Assembly (NCBI GenBank): GCA_024231695.1
Contig: JAAEQF010000458.1
Span: forward strand, 1-46,171
DNA length: 46,171 nucleotides
Direction: 5' to 3'
From: FCB group bacterium
GTDB taxonomy: Bacteria; Zixibacteria; MSB-5A5; GN15; JAAZOE01
Every line of letters starts with the position of its first letter. The stretch's first letter is position 1. A program made the translations under genes and the position numbers. The notes below the pieces were generated by a model. It worked only from the letters and a program-made list of their open reading frames with translations. It did not search any database and was not told the origin of the DNA. Positions 1 through 9,915 of this stretch are shown one piece after another.

Positions 1-3000
1 ACATTAATGACTCCGTCGCAATTGCAATCGCCGGACAAAAGTGGCTCGGGAGGCGGGCCGCTCTTGAAAACATAGTTTATCAGATGCACCGCATCCCCGA
101 CATTCACCGTCCCATCGCCGTTGGCGTCCCCGCAGATGAAATCACCGGCAGTGATAACAAATGAGAGAGCCAGCGGCCCCCTGGCAACGTATTCGCAAGT
201 AGATGGAATCAGATCCGGGTAGGGGCTGCTTACGTGATTACCGAGCAAGTCTACGTCATCGTCATCAATATCGCAATCGCCATCAACATCAGCCGCTGGA
301 TAGAAACCCTCATCTTCATAAGGAGGGGGGGAGCCAGAGCCTAGATAACTGTTTAGATAAGCCACGTCAAACGGATCCACTACTCCATCATGATTGACAT
401 CGCCGAGGATGAAAGTACCGGGCTCATACAAAGGTTTCCAATCACCACTCATATCCTTATAAACAGCCTGGTCATTCCAATGATCCTGTGAAGATTTCCA
501 ACCCCATTCATAACCAGGGGTAGTGGCGGATATGGATATCCAATAAACCGACCCGGAATCCTGCCAGAACCAGTCGGTTGAATCGAAGTGGATGTCATAC
601 TGGGAATAGGTTATTTGGGAATTGGAAAAAACCATGTTAATGTGAGGATTATACCAACCTTCAGGAGTACCCGGATCAATTTCGACAACAGTAAAGCTGT
701 CAGTCGAGATAGTGTGAAGGAGATCGCCCGGATAGCTGTAGGGCCGATCGGTGCCGGCGGGGACATCGGAATATACACTTACTTCAAAACTGGTTATTTC
801 TGTGGTTATCCCTAAAAACCATGATCCCCAAAAGTGAAGGTCCTTCACCCAGCCCGTTCCCGAGCACTCCCAATCGTCCGCGATGGAAAGGTCACTGGTA
901 TTGACCGAAGAATATACATCCCATCCGGCTCCATCCGGTAATTGCGGGAAATGCATCTTATGGTCATCCCCGGCCTGCCAGGCTTCACACAGATCATCAA
1001 CGCCGTTCCCATCATTATCTCCAGCACAGATTGTCCCGTCGCCGCTATAGGTTCCTTCAGCCAGTTCGCAGGCCGATTCGGTCATCTCCGTACAGCTTCC
1101 ATCATCAAAGCAGCAGCCGCCAACCGGCGATTCTTGTATGGTAAGCTCAAAGCTAGGATTACAGTACTGCAGTGCGATTCCATCAACCACCATAAAATAA
1201 ATTCCTGCCGTCAAAGATATCGAGAAATCGCACGGTTCATTCGAAAAACTAAATCCGGTGGCGAGGCAGTTATTCGGGGTCGGACAGCCATCAAAAATCG
1301 CCATGCCGGTCAATTGATGCCCGTGCGGGTCGAGCAATACATCAATTTCCATTTCGGATGCAACGGTCAGTTGATAGACAATATCTTCGCTATCGTCCCA
1401 TGGATTCATACAAGTTTCGTCGATTGAATTGCCGCGCCCGCAGGTAGTGTTATTATCGACATAAGGAAGATCAACGGACAGATCGACCGCAATCGGATTG
1501 GTGCAGTCAATCACGTTCGGCCCCCGACAGGGAACAGTCAGCCACATGACCGGGTTAGTCGTCCAGCTACCTGATTCCGGCTGAACCACAGCGCCCGGCT
1601 CTTTGTCGTTGATATACAGGATATCGAGAGCATACCCATCGGTGGGAACGTTATCCCCTCCGCCGCAACCATTGGCCGGGCGGCCATAGCGAGCCATTGA
1701 GGCCCAATAATCGCTGTCGCAATCACCGGGGAAACAACCGGGAGTTTCGGAATTGGTCAGATTTTGAGGAACGCCCCAACTCGCACCTTGGTCGTCGGAG
1801 GCCGCCAGATAAAGCTCGCCGTTCATTAAACCATTTAGAAAATCCATGTCTGTACTGGGTTCGTCGGCGTTACCGAACTGCGTATAAAGAACAAACAAAT
1901 TGCCGTCACAAACGGAAATACTCGGTTTGGAAACGTCAGCACCCCAGGCATGCCCCTCACCAATCCCATCATCCCAGTCGGCAATCACTACAACATTAGG
2001 AGTAATAAAGCCTGGACGCCAATGGAAAAGGGCCGAATTGCGCAGGTCTAAATCGACCCCACTATTGGACCAGTGTCGCGCATTCCAGACCATATGCAGG
2101 CGATTCTCCGCATCGAAAACTGCTGAAATGTCGCAATAGGCTTTGTACTCCCCTGTCTCAGCGTAATTTGTGATATTGCCGCCACCAATAGTCCCGATGT
2201 CCACAAGATTGGCTATTGAAGGATTAGCCGGAGTGGCATTATTGGCCCAATAGGTGCCCTGATCATCAGCAATTGCATACCAAATGTCATTAGTGTACTG
2301 ACTCGTAAATTCATCCGGTGTGTCTCGTTTGTAATCACAAGGGGCGGCCCAGACTATCGCCACTCTATCACTATTTGGCGAGGCCACAACTGTGGCGTTT
2401 ATACTGGTTACCGTATCGATCACAGCCTGCGCGGACCAGGCATTACCACCGTCATCGTTGTATGCATTGAAAACTTTGCGATAATACGAAATGGTTTGCG
2501 GGTCATCGGCAGTACTGCCGAATTCGGCCGCAACCATGTGCAAAACAGTCTCGGTTCCCACCTGCCATTCAATTTTGGGCCAGAGATTTTCATTGCCCGG
2601 CCCGGTGCCGTCGTTGATCCACCAGCCGAAATTATCGGAAGGGTAATCTGCACCGAAAGCAGGAGTACTGCTTGGCGGCGGACAGGCGGAATTGAAATAG
2701 GCTGTGGGGTAGTAGCTACCGCTGAAACTTTCATGACCGGTAACAATAGGGCAGCCGGTGGCCGGGTCCACATCAACACCAGTATAACCGGCTCGGGTAG
2801 AGTTCACAAGGTCTGTCACACTTACAAAACAGGTATTCAGATCCAAGCCGGTATAGGCGATGTCGCGGTTACCTCCCAGTATAGAGTTAGCCTTTTGCAT
2901 CCAGACCGTGCTGAGGAAATCGTTTCCCCGATGTTCGATCTGGCGGGCCATAGTGCAGTTATGTTGGGCATCATAAGTTGTTGCGCCGATTTGAGTACCG

Positions 3001-3224
3001 GGCGAACTGGTGGGTAATATGCCCAGCGACATGGTTTGTGGAATCTCTACTTTGGACTGTGATTCGTCAATCGGTTTTTCCGCGCCGGCGAAACCATAAA
3101 CCGGAGCCAGATGGCCGGGTACGGAAATTGGATTTCTGGGTTTTGTCTTCTCTCCCAATACCGGGGTTATCATAAAACCCACGAGCAAAACGGTTGGAAA
3201 CAGAATAGCCATAACCTTGCGCAT
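1..3224 (-). CDS. Secreted Asp-box protein with dockerin-like C-terminus (partial)
   Basis: The frame is open from an ATG at 3224 to the left edge, about 1,074 residues without a stop, so the C-terminus is missing. A GGGAG ribosome site precedes the ATG. The N-terminus (MRKVMAILFPTVLLVGFMI) is a signal peptide. The first half looks like a sialidase/BNR-type propeller: an Asp-box is visible (SDDQGASWG) and a weaker one (ADDQGTYW). A region resembling a pre-peptidase C-terminal domain follows (VYQLTVASEMEIDVLLDPHG), then a Cys-rich segment (GGCCFDDGSC, DNDGNGVDDLC), then a beta-rich domain. Near the edge come a first Ca-binding pair (GDVNHDGVVDPFDVAYLN) and a second (GDANGDGTVNVGDAVHLINY; CNCDGVIN) of dockerin type. 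Asp-boxes are structural and do not prove sialidase activity. It is probably an exported surface or extracellular protein of unknown substrate. Confidence 0.8.
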   Translation of the reverse strand, partial: MRKVMAILFPTVLLVGFMITPVLGEKTKPRNPISVPGHLAPVYGFAGAEKPIDESQSKVEIPQTMSLGILPTSSPGTQIGATTYDAQHNCTMARQIEHRGNDFLSTVWMQKANSILGGNRDIAYTGLDLNTCFVSVTDLVNSTRAGYTGVDVDPATGCPIVTGHESFSGSYYPTAYFNSACPPPSSTPAFGADYPSDNFGWWINDGTGPGNENLWPKIEWQVGTETVLHMVAAEFGSTADDPQTISYYRKVFNAYNDDGGNAWSAQAVIDTVTSINATVVASPNSDRVAIVWAAPCDYKRDTPDEFTSQYTNDIWYAIADDQGTYWANNATPANPSIANLVDIGTIGGGNITNYAETGEYKAYCDISAVFDAENRLHMVWNARHWSNSGVDLDLRNSALFHWRPGFITPNVVVIADWDDGIGEGHAWGADVSKPSISVCDGNLFVLYTQFGNADEPSTDMDFLNGLMNGELYLAASDDQGASWGVPQNLTNSETPGCFPGDCDSDYWASMARYGRPANGCGGGDNVPTDGYALDILYINDKEPGAVVQPESGSWTTNPVMWLTVPCRGPNVIDCTNPIAVDLSVDLPYVDNNTTCGRGNSIDETCMNPWDDSEDIVYQLTVASEMEIDVLLDPHGHQLTGMAIFDGCPTPNNCLATGFSFSNEPCDFSISLTAGIYFMVVDGIALQYCNPSFELTIQESPVGGCCFDDGSCTEMTESACELAEGTYSGDGTICAGDNDGNGVDDLCEAWQAGDDHKMHFPQLPDGAGWDVYSSVNTSDLSIADDWECSGTGWVKDLHFWGSWFLGITTEITSFEVSVYSDVPAGTDRPYSYPGDLLHTISTDSFTVVEIDPGTPEGWYNPHINMVFSNSQITYSQYDIHFDSTDWFWQDSGSVYWISISATTPGYEWGWKSSQDHWNDQAVYKDMSGDWKPLYEPGTFILGDVNHDGVVDPFDVAYLNSYLGSGSPPPYEDEGFYPAADVDGDCDIDDDDVDLLGNHVSSPYPDLIPSTCEYVARGPLALSFVITAGDFICGDANGDGTVNVGDAVHLINYVFKSGPPPEPLLSGDCNCDGVIN

Positions 3225-3356
3225 GATTTCTCCCTCTTCGATGAAGTTTATCGTTTCAGATTCAATAATCAGATGCAGATCAATAGTGGGCAATTCCGGT
3301 ATCGTGGACAATATATGTCCAAATTCAGTACGTGTCAATGCTTTTTTTCTTTGGCA

Positions 3357-3384
3357 TAAAAAAGCCCCCGAACTTTCGGGGGCC
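3357..3384 (-). terminator. Rho-independent terminator of the C10 peptidase gene
   Basis: A 9-bp perfect stem (GCCCCCGAA at 3364-3372 with TTCGGGGGC at 3375-3383) is followed on the minus strand by TTTTTT. It lies about 30 bases beyond the stop codon of the minus-strand gene ending at 3413. Confidence 0.88.
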
Positions 3385-3412
3385 TTTATTAGTGCAGGTT
3401 TTTTGACATTGC

Positions 3413-6400
3413 TTACCAGACGCAGGACGGATTATCGAGGGGTAGGTCGCCGCTCTTGAATACGTAATTGATCAGATAAACCGCATCACCGACATTAACC
3501 GAACAATCGCCGTTGGTATCGCCGGTTTTTAATGGATTGGGCGATGGGCCGCTTTTAAAAACAAAGTTGATGACAAAGACGGCGTCACCGACATTTATTG
3601 CCTCATCGCCATTGACGTCGCCGACCATAGTGGACATGGTAGAAATTGTAAAAGTGTCGGAACTGAAAGTTCCACTCCCGAAAGTATCATAGGCCTTGAC
3701 CCGCCAGAAATATACGTACCCGTCCAGCAGAGAATCGGTCAGGGTGGTGCTGTTGGTATTCAGATCACGCACGGTTAACGACGTGGTAAAAGTCGAATCG
3801 GGGGTATAGTACAATGTGTACATGATGCTGTCGATACGATCATCATCGGAAGAAGCGGTCCAGGAAAAAGTGGGGAATTTGTTGACGGCATCAATTCCGT
3901 CCTCGGGGGTGAGCAGATTGAAAGCCGAGGGCAGGGCATTAACGGCATTGACCCAGAACCAGGATTCGCTGCTCCACTGGCCGGTATCAAGACCGTCAAA
4001 GGCCCGGACACGCCAGCAATAATCCTCATCATCGGTAAGTTCGACATCGACAATCCAAGAGGTTGAAATCCCGGGGCCCTCGGGCTGGTTTTCCGCCTGA
4101 GTCACCAGTATGGTCAAATCCGTATCGTTATATAGCTCATAGAAGTATACGACATCATCGTTTTCGCCATCAAGAGCATTAATATGAGTCAGGGCCGGGT
4201 AAGCATCGGTCACCGCCTGATAATTGTCTGGCGTTTCAATAGCGGGAGCCTGTGGAGCAGAATTCAAACGTATCTGCGTTTTCTGCCAATCCGACCAGAA
4301 GCTGCCATTGTGAACCCGGACGCGAATAGTATATTGGCTCCCGTCGGTCAATTCTGCTCCGGCATAAGTAAAACTGGTGTCGGTTCCTGAAACAGGTCCC
4401 GGGTCCCACATATCGACAGTCATCCAATCATCGGTTGAAGATACTTGAATCTGGCACGTCGTTTGCGGCGCAGCGGCTTCATCATAATATCTCCATGAAA
4501 TGTCGGGGGTGTGATCGGTCATGTTCATTTGCGGACCGGGGGTGACGGTCAAATCGAGGGCGCGGGGATAGCCGGGTGGTTTCTCAAAGGCGAAAAACTC
4601 AAGAATGCGGCTGAAGATTGTATCCCGTTCGGTAAAGCGGTTGTCGTCATTGACGATGGATTCAAAGCCAAAGGAAAAGAAAAGCAGACGATAGGCGTTT
4701 TCGTATGAAACTGCCCCGTAATCAGGCAGGTTAAGATATCCAAATTCGGGAGTCGAGCCGCCGTAAGGCTGTATATGGTCCGGGATGGTTTGGTTACCGG
4801 CGCCGCCGGAACCAATAATGAGTATAGTATCAGTGGGAAAGCCGATAATTCCGCCGGACTGGCCGTTGAGAAGGGGGATCAGTTGGGTGGTCTGATAATC
4901 AGTCTTGAGGTAATCATTCAAAAATGCCGGATCGTCACTATCGAGCTGAGCGGCTACCCCCTGCCCGCTTAACAGCAGATTTCCATCACCGTTCATATAA
5001 CTCTTGAGAACCGCAGTTTCGGCGGCATCCAACGGCGTCGAGCGGTAATCGCCGGTAAACCAAAAGACGATATCATAGGCAGCCAGATCGATCGAATCGG
5101 GGGTGGATGTATCTGCTTCCCACAGGTGATAAGGAATACGGAGATTTTCAAAACAGGAAGTATAGTAATCATCGACATTGTCGCCGTTGTCGTCGTCTAC
5201 CAGCAAAACCGAAACATCGCCGATCATCCGTTCGATAATAATGGTATCGATCTTTTCTCCGGCGTTCCAGGTGATGACCATGAAAAAGGAATCGATGCGT
5301 GGCGAATAGTCGGACGGGATTTGAATCTGGATCGGGTCGGCGCTGTTGTCCACCGTATCCCAGGAGGCGACAAACGGAACAGTCTGGGAACCGTTGAGAA
5401 TGGTCAGGCTGTTGTCGTCAGTCGTGAAATCGATGGAGATATTGGAGACGATTTGACTGCCGTAATTGGCCAGCGAATAGGCAACATCGACCGTTTCACC
5501 GTTTTCAAACCGGCCGTCGCCGTCGCCCAACACAACATCGGTAAGCTCATGGCCGATTACACGCAGCATCCCGGTTGCCGGCTGGATGCCGTAAACCATT
5601 CTTTCCAACATCGGATCACAGCCGTCCCAGGGGCAATGCAGCTCATCGAGAGTGTACCAGCCGGTGCTGCTGCCGCCCCAGCCATAATTATAATGATACT
5701 GCTTAAGCCCGGCCACTTCGCGCCAGCCGTCGCAGACAATGGCATGGCGGTGGATAGCATATAGAATCGGCCGATAGGAATTGATCTCGGTCTTGATCAA
5801 TTCGAACCAATCATCGGCGCTGAACATGTCGCGCCAGGTTTCATCCACTGTATTTTCATAAAGGAATAAATTGGGGTAGGCGTACAGACCATAACCCAGC
5901 CAGGTACCCGAGGCACAGGCTCCGAACATCATCTCAAAAGCGACGGCGACTTCGTAGTTTAATTCGGCCAAAGCATGAGTGGAGTAGTCATAGTCATAAG
6001 GATCGGAATAATCGCAGGTCAACTGTTCGCCCGGTGTACTGCCATCACAGGACCAATCACCATCCCAATAATAAGAATACGTCCCTTGCCCGGCCGGCGG
6101 CCATTGGTGATACCATATAATCTGAGCCGCGGCCGTAGCCACGCAGCCGACCAGACAGCGGTCGCCGTCACCCATAGGACAGTATTCATTATAAGGCGCT
6201 CGTTGATGCCAGTTGGAAGTCAGAAGCGGGCCTATTTCGTCGATTTGCCCGGGATCGAGTTGGGCCGAAGAGATTTCGAACTTATCCGCAGTGGAGACGA
6301 ACGCATCCCATTTTTCGCGGTTGGCCGGGTTAAAGACCGGATCGTTGTCGGATTGAATCGCTTCAAGTGTACCGTATTTATCGGCGAAAATGCGCATGCG

Positions 6401-6799
6401 TGTAATCAACTTTTCCCGGATCATCTCCGCCGGGCCATCGGTTTCTGTGAAATCAAGACGGCTGTCTTCGGAATAGACTTTGATTGGCGCCAGTTCTTTC
6501 AGAATCGGGATAATAATAAAGCCGCCCGAAGAGATTTCGTAATAACGACCGACAACAGTATCGTTGACGAGGATGTCCTGAGTTTCGACAATCAGTGCAT
6601 CATCAACACCGGCCCATTGACCGCTGAGCGTAGTCATATAGGTTAACCAATTGTCGGCGACCTGATCGGTTTCGGTAATGTCGGCGATTTCGGCGTAAAC
6701 TGTCGAGGCCAAAAGTGAACAGATTATAAGAGCAAATAGCATCAAACTATATATTCTAAAGCGACATTTAGTCCACTGAAGATAAGCACTAACTGGCAT
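3413..6799 (-). CDS. Secreted C10-family (streptopain-like) cysteine protease with dockerin-like repeats
   Basis: This 1,128-residue protein starts at the ATG at 6799, preceded by AAGGGG. An N-terminal membrane/signal segment ends near residue 36 (SLLASTVYA). Residues 40-190 match the position of a SpeB-type propeptide. The catalytic domain shows Cys219 in GCVATAAAQIIWYHQWP and His352 in RHAIVCDGW, followed by YNYGWGGSSTGWY, the family's glycine- and tryptophan-rich stretch. After about residue 410 come beta-sandwich regions and fibronectin-III-like segments (FSWTASSDDDRIDS). Two dockerin-type Ca-binding repeats close the protein (GDVNGDEAINVGDAVFVINF and GDTNGDCSVNVGDAVYLINY). C10 enzymes are made as zymogens and cleave proteins outside the cell. 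The dockerin-like tail is probably a surface-sorting or binding module rather than evidence of a cellulosome. Both catalytic residues are present, so it is likely active. Confidence 0.92.
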   Translation of the reverse strand: MPVSAYLQWTKCRFRIYSLMLFALIICSLLASTVYAEIADITETDQVADNWLTYMTTLSGQWAGVDDALIVETQDILVNDTVVGRYYEISSGGFIIIPILKELAPIKVYSEDSRLDFTETDGPAEMIREKLITRMRIFADKYGTLEAIQSDNDPVFNPANREKWDAFVSTADKFEISSAQLDPGQIDEIGPLLTSNWHQRAPYNEYCPMGDGDRCLVGCVATAAAQIIWYHQWPPAGQGTYSYYWDGDWSCDGSTPGEQLTCDYSDPYDYDYSTHALAELNYEVAVAFEMMFGACASGTWLGYGLYAYPNLFLYENTVDETWRDMFSADDWFELIKTEINSYRPILYAIHRHAIVCDGWREVAGLKQYHYNYGWGGSSTGWYTLDELHCPWDGCDPMLERMVYGIQPATGMLRVIGHELTDVVLGDGDGRFENGETVDVAYSLANYGSQIVSNISIDFTTDDNSLTILNGSQTVPFVASWDTVDNSADPIQIQIPSDYSPRIDSFFMVITWNAGEKIDTIIIERMIGDVSVLLVDDDNGDNVDDYYTSCFENLRIPYHLWEADTSTPDSIDLAAYDIVFWFTGDYRSTPLDAAETAVLKSYMNGDGNLLLSGQGVAAQLDSDDPAFLNDYLKTDYQTTQLIPLLNGQSGGIIGFPTDTILIIGSGGAGNQTIPDHIQPYGGSTPEFGYLNLPDYGAVSYENAYRLLFFSFGFESIVNDDNRFTERDTIFSRILEFFAFEKPPGYPRALDLTVTPGPQMNMTDHTPDISWRYYDEAAAPQTTCQIQVSSTDDWMTVDMWDPGPVSGTDTSFTYAGAELTDGSQYTIRVRVHNGSFWSDWQKTQIRLNSAPQAPAIETPDNYQAVTDAYPALTHINALDGENDDVVYFYELYNDTDLTILVTQAENQPEGPGISTSWIVDVELTDDEDYCWRVRAFDGLDTGQWSSESWFWVNAVNALPSAFNLLTPEDGIDAVNKFPTFSWTASSDDDRIDSIMYTLYYTPDSTFTTSLTVRDLNTNSTTLTDSLLDGYVYFWRVKAYDTFGSGTFSSDTFTISTMSTMVGDVNGDEAINVGDAVFVINFVFKSGPSPNPLKTGDTNGDCSVNVGDAVYLINYVFKSGDLPLDNPSCVW

Positions 6800-6927
6800 A
6801 ACGACCCCTTCCGGGTATGTACGGCCGAATCTATTTACGACGCTGAAGTTTATATTCAGTATGGATTACTTGTTAGTAATATAAACCGATCCCGGTCTTA
6901 TGCAACGGCTAATTGAAGACTGAATTG

Positions 6928-6964
6928 AAAAAGAAAAGGGAAACCCTGCAAAGGGGTTTCCCTG
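6928..6964 (-). terminator. Rho-independent terminator of the BACON-like repeat protein gene
   Basis: A 9-bp perfect stem (GGGAAACCC at 6938-6946 with GGGTTTCCC at 6954-6962) is followed on the minus strand by TTTTCTTTTT. It sits about 20 bases after the stop codon of the minus-strand gene ending at 6985. Confidence 0.87.
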
Positions 6965-6984
6965 GAATTTCAAATAACTCCTGT

Positions 6985-9270
6985 TTATTGGAAACAGGAA
7001 GTCATCGGCTGTGGGCCGGACTTGAAAATGAAATTAAGCAAATAGACGGCATCGCCGACATTTACCTTTCCGTCACAATTGGCGTCCGCGGCCTCGATTG
7101 GCTCGGGTGGCGGGCCGCCTTTGAAGATGAAATTGATGACATAGACGGCGTCGCCGACATTGACATCATCATCGGCATTGGCATCACCCCGGGAATACTC
7201 GCCATCAACCACAATCAGATCGACCGGAACAGTAATCGGCGGAAAATAATACGGACCCCAGCCGGGATAGATTGTGATAGTATCGACGTAATGACCAATC
7301 GGAATGGTATCGGGATTGACGGCGATGGGCATGGTCATAGGGGTCAAATTCGGCAGCATCCCCAGCGGGTTGACGGCCAGCCAGACGCTTTTGTGATGAT
7401 GCATGAATTCGATATTGCGGCCATGAATTTCATAAATGTGCAGGGTATCAAGCGCGGTCTGATCGGAATGGATGACGAATTCGAGATGGCTCGGTTCGGC
7501 CACGACGATATTTCCGCTGGTGTCATCGGTAACGATCATCTGGACCGGGACAGCCACCGGAAAAAAATTCAATGAACCGTCGTTGGGATAGGGCACAATA
7601 AAAATGGTGTCGATATAGATGCCCACAGTCAGGGAATCGGAACTGAAACGGACGATTAAACCCGCCGGGGTGGTATAGGTAAAAGGCGGCATCGGGAAAA
7701 AGGGATCGACCTCGATCCATGTAGCATCTAAGGAAAACATGAATCCTACATTCCGGCCGAAGATTTCATAGACATATATCGAGTCGAGATATGTCTGATC
7801 CGGCAGAAGTTGCAGGTGATAAGATGTCGGCGAGGTTTGGACGACATAAGCGGACGAATCGGCGTCAACGATCAATTCCACCGGGATTCTGATTTCAAAA
7901 TATGGAAAGAGATCATCGAGCGGATTGAAAACGACGATTGTGTCACTATAGACCCCCGGAGACAGCCCGGTGGCGATGACATAGAAGTTGACCGAGTCGG
8001 GCATGACCCCTCCCGAACTATCGGGCGAACGCAGGTGCAGCCAGGTATTCTGTCCGGTCAGTTCGGCGGAAAAGGCGACCGAGTCGCCGTTTTGTTCGTA
8101 AACCAGCAGACCGGTGTCAAGGGTGTCGCCTTCGCTCATATTGAAATCAAAACGATCGGGAGTGACGATTATCTGCGGCGACGAATCAACCACGGTCAGA
8201 ACCACCGGCACAGCCACAGAAGCAAAAGTGGCAGTATCATAAGTCGGATCGGGATGGATAAAGACTGTGTCAATATAGGTCCCGGGGATCATTCCCTCGG
8301 CTTCAAAAAGAAGAATCAGCGTCCGTGGGGTGTTATAGGGCGGCATCTGGCAGAGTGGTTCAACTATCAACCAGGCCTGACTGTTCTCAAACATAAAACC
8401 AACAGATCGGCCTGCGGTTTCATAAACATGAAGCGAGTCGAACAACTGTTCCCCGGTTTCGAGCCAGATATTCAGATAAGGCGGCACTGTTTCGACATTA
8501 TACTCACCTCCGACACTATCCACGTGCAATAACACCGGAATGGCAAAACTGCCGCAGGAAACGGTATCATTCAGCCAGCCATTGACGAAAATCGTATCGT
8601 AGTATATCCCCGGCGAGAGGCCGGCAGTGTTTATCGTATAGGGAATACTTGCCGGTGTCAGCGGGGCGGTGAAAAACACCGGCATGGTCAGCCAGTTGGT
8701 TTGATTACTGAAACTGATGGCCACTTCCTGACTGTCGGCCTCGACGATGACAATACTATCGGTGATAACATCACCTGGAGCCAGATCGTGTTCGATCCAA
8801 TGAGGATTGACAATAATCTGGCAATCGCCGGGTGGATCATACACCAAACTCAGACGGATGATTACCGGACGGGGGGAATGCATGGCACCGGAAGCGGTGA
8901 AAGTCAGCAGACCCTCAAGCATGATCGTGTCACCCGCGGGAGGCGGAGTAAAAAAATCGGGTAGGCCGGAAACAACGATCCAAACGGCGACCGAATCGAA
9001 ATTGCCGCCGGCCGTTGGCGAAAAACCGATCCAGGATTGGTCGGGAGTACCAGTCCATTCCAGATCCCCGTCGCCGCAATTGTTGACGAAGACAAATTGA
9101 GTATCCAGATTATAGGTTTGCGGATACAACGGCCTATAAAATTCAATAGTATCGGGCGAAACTTCAAGACAGGGATCGGGACCGGCCAAACTCTGAACAG
9201 GAGAGAAAAGAAAGGCAAAAACCAAAACTGCCGGAAACACTGACTTAAAATTATTATCAAAGAAGCGCAT
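6985..9270 (-). CDS. Secreted BACON-like repeat protein with dockerin-like C-terminus
   Basis: The start is the ATG at 9270, because AAGGAGGT lies just upstream at the right distance; an in-frame ATG at 9324 has no such site. The 761-residue product opens with a signal peptide (SVFPAVLVFAFLFSPVQSLA). About six beta-rich repeats of roughly 100-120 residues follow. Each carries a W[IL]xV/xxP-type core (WIEVDPFFPMPP, WLAVNPLGMLP) and ends in a GxYxDTI phrase (GIYYDTIFVNG, GTYIDTVFIHP, GIYIDTIFIVP, GHYVDTITIYP). This resembles BACON or choice-of-anchor immunoglobulin folds. Two dockerin-type Ca-binding repeats end the protein (GDANADDDVNVGDAVYVINF; DANCDGKVNVGDAVYLLNF). No catalytic motif is visible, so a structural or adhesive surface role is inferred. 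Confidence 0.85.
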   Translation of the reverse strand: MRFFDNNFKSVFPAVLVFAFLFSPVQSLAGPDPCLEVSPDTIEFYRPLYPQTYNLDTQFVFVNNCGDGDLEWTGTPDQSWIGFSPTAGGNFDSVAVWIVVSGLPDFFTPPPAGDTIMLEGLLTFTASGAMHSPRPVIIRLSLVYDPPGDCQIIVNPHWIEHDLAPGDVITDSIVIVEADSQEVAISFSNQTNWLTMPVFFTAPLTPASIPYTINTAGLSPGIYYDTIFVNGWLNDTVSCGSFAIPVLLHVDSVGGEYNVETVPPYLNIWLETGEQLFDSLHVYETAGRSVGFMFENSQAWLIVEPLCQMPPYNTPRTLILLFEAEGMIPGTYIDTVFIHPDPTYDTATFASVAVPVVLTVVDSSPQIIVTPDRFDFNMSEGDTLDTGLLVYEQNGDSVAFSAELTGQNTWLHLRSPDSSGGVMPDSVNFYVIATGLSPGVYSDTIVVFNPLDDLFPYFEIRIPVELIVDADSSAYVVQTSPTSYHLQLLPDQTYLDSIYVYEIFGRNVGFMFSLDATWIEVDPFFPMPPFTYTTPAGLIVRFSSDSLTVGIYIDTIFIVPYPNDGSLNFFPVAVPVQMIVTDDTSGNIVVAEPSHLEFVIHSDQTALDTLHIYEIHGRNIEFMHHHKSVWLAVNPLGMLPNLTPMTMPIAVNPDTIPIGHYVDTITIYPGWGPYYFPPITVPVDLIVVDGEYSRGDANADDDVNVGDAVYVINFIFKGGPPPEPIEAADANCDGKVNVGDAVYLLNFIFKSGPQPMTSCFQ

Positions 9271-9324
9271 GACTACCTCCTTGTATGCTTCAATATACAA
9301 TATTGCTGTTTTCATGCAATTCAT

Positions 9325-9915
9325 TTATACCAAATAAAATTACCCACTCGGGCGATTAAAAAACATCTGCAAAACTAATGATGTGGTTTTCATTCCAGCG
9401 GTTCCTCCGCGCCCATTAGAACGAAACTGATTGGTTCCGGCCGATGAGGTGCGGCCGGCTTGTCCTTCATCCCAAACGAAAGCGGAGCAAAGCCTGTGCC
9501 GTTCGCATCACCGACCGTTAAGCGATTGTGATATATATAAGTAGGAGGATAAAAATCAGCCACGGCGGTCGCATCGGCGTACCTTTTGGTTCACACTCCA
9601 CCCGCATCGCCCCCACAGGGACAGTTGCTCGCAGCACACAAGTGTGTTTTTGGTTCGGCTCGCTCCGCTTGCCTCACTGTGGGCGCTTACTTGGGTCATT
9701 CTGGCGACAGCCAAAAGCAGGCCCCGCCTGCGGCGATGCCGCCGTGCCACTTGACATACCCAAAGGCATTTCTTAATTTATAGGCCAAGATGTCCGAAAG
9801 TCTTTGAAGACGAGAAGCCGACAAAGTATATAGGCTGAATTGATAGGTCTTTGGCCGTCGTATTAGGCATCATTGCACCCCCAGCCGTAAATGTATTATC
9901 GCTTAGGAGACTCGC
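9325..9915. other. Intergenic region between divergent genes, no supported gene
   Basis: About 590 bases between the start of the BACON-like gene and the lipoprotein. A GC-rich hairpin (CCGGCCG at 9437-9443 with CGGCCGG at 9452-9458) is visible. The stretch 9560-9760 is GC-rich and holds overlapping short open frames on both strands, with no ribosome sites or recognisable domains. It also contains one copy of a structured repeat (9697-9731) whose second copy lies at 13147-13181. I read the region as non-coding. Confidence 0.6.
9697..9731. repeat. Two-hairpin repeat element, copy 1
   Basis: 35 bases that match 13147-13181 at 28 of 35 positions without gaps. Hairpin A is TGGC-GACA-GCCA (9702-9713); hairpin B is GCAGGC-CCC-GCCTGC (9717-9731). 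Four of the seven differences form two compensatory base-pair changes, so the fold appears conserved. Confidence 0.65.

Noticed and set aside
942..3017. Plus-strand frames of 100-173 codons
   Set aside because: They are antisense to the long continuous minus-strand gene with signal peptide and domain matches.
5126..8532. Plus-strand frames up to 240 codons
   Set aside because: Antisense shadows of the C10 protease and BACON-like genes; no recognisable products.
9528..9783. Overlapping short frames on both strands
   Set aside because: GC-rich repeat-bearing intergenic DNA; frames overlap each other and lack start signals.
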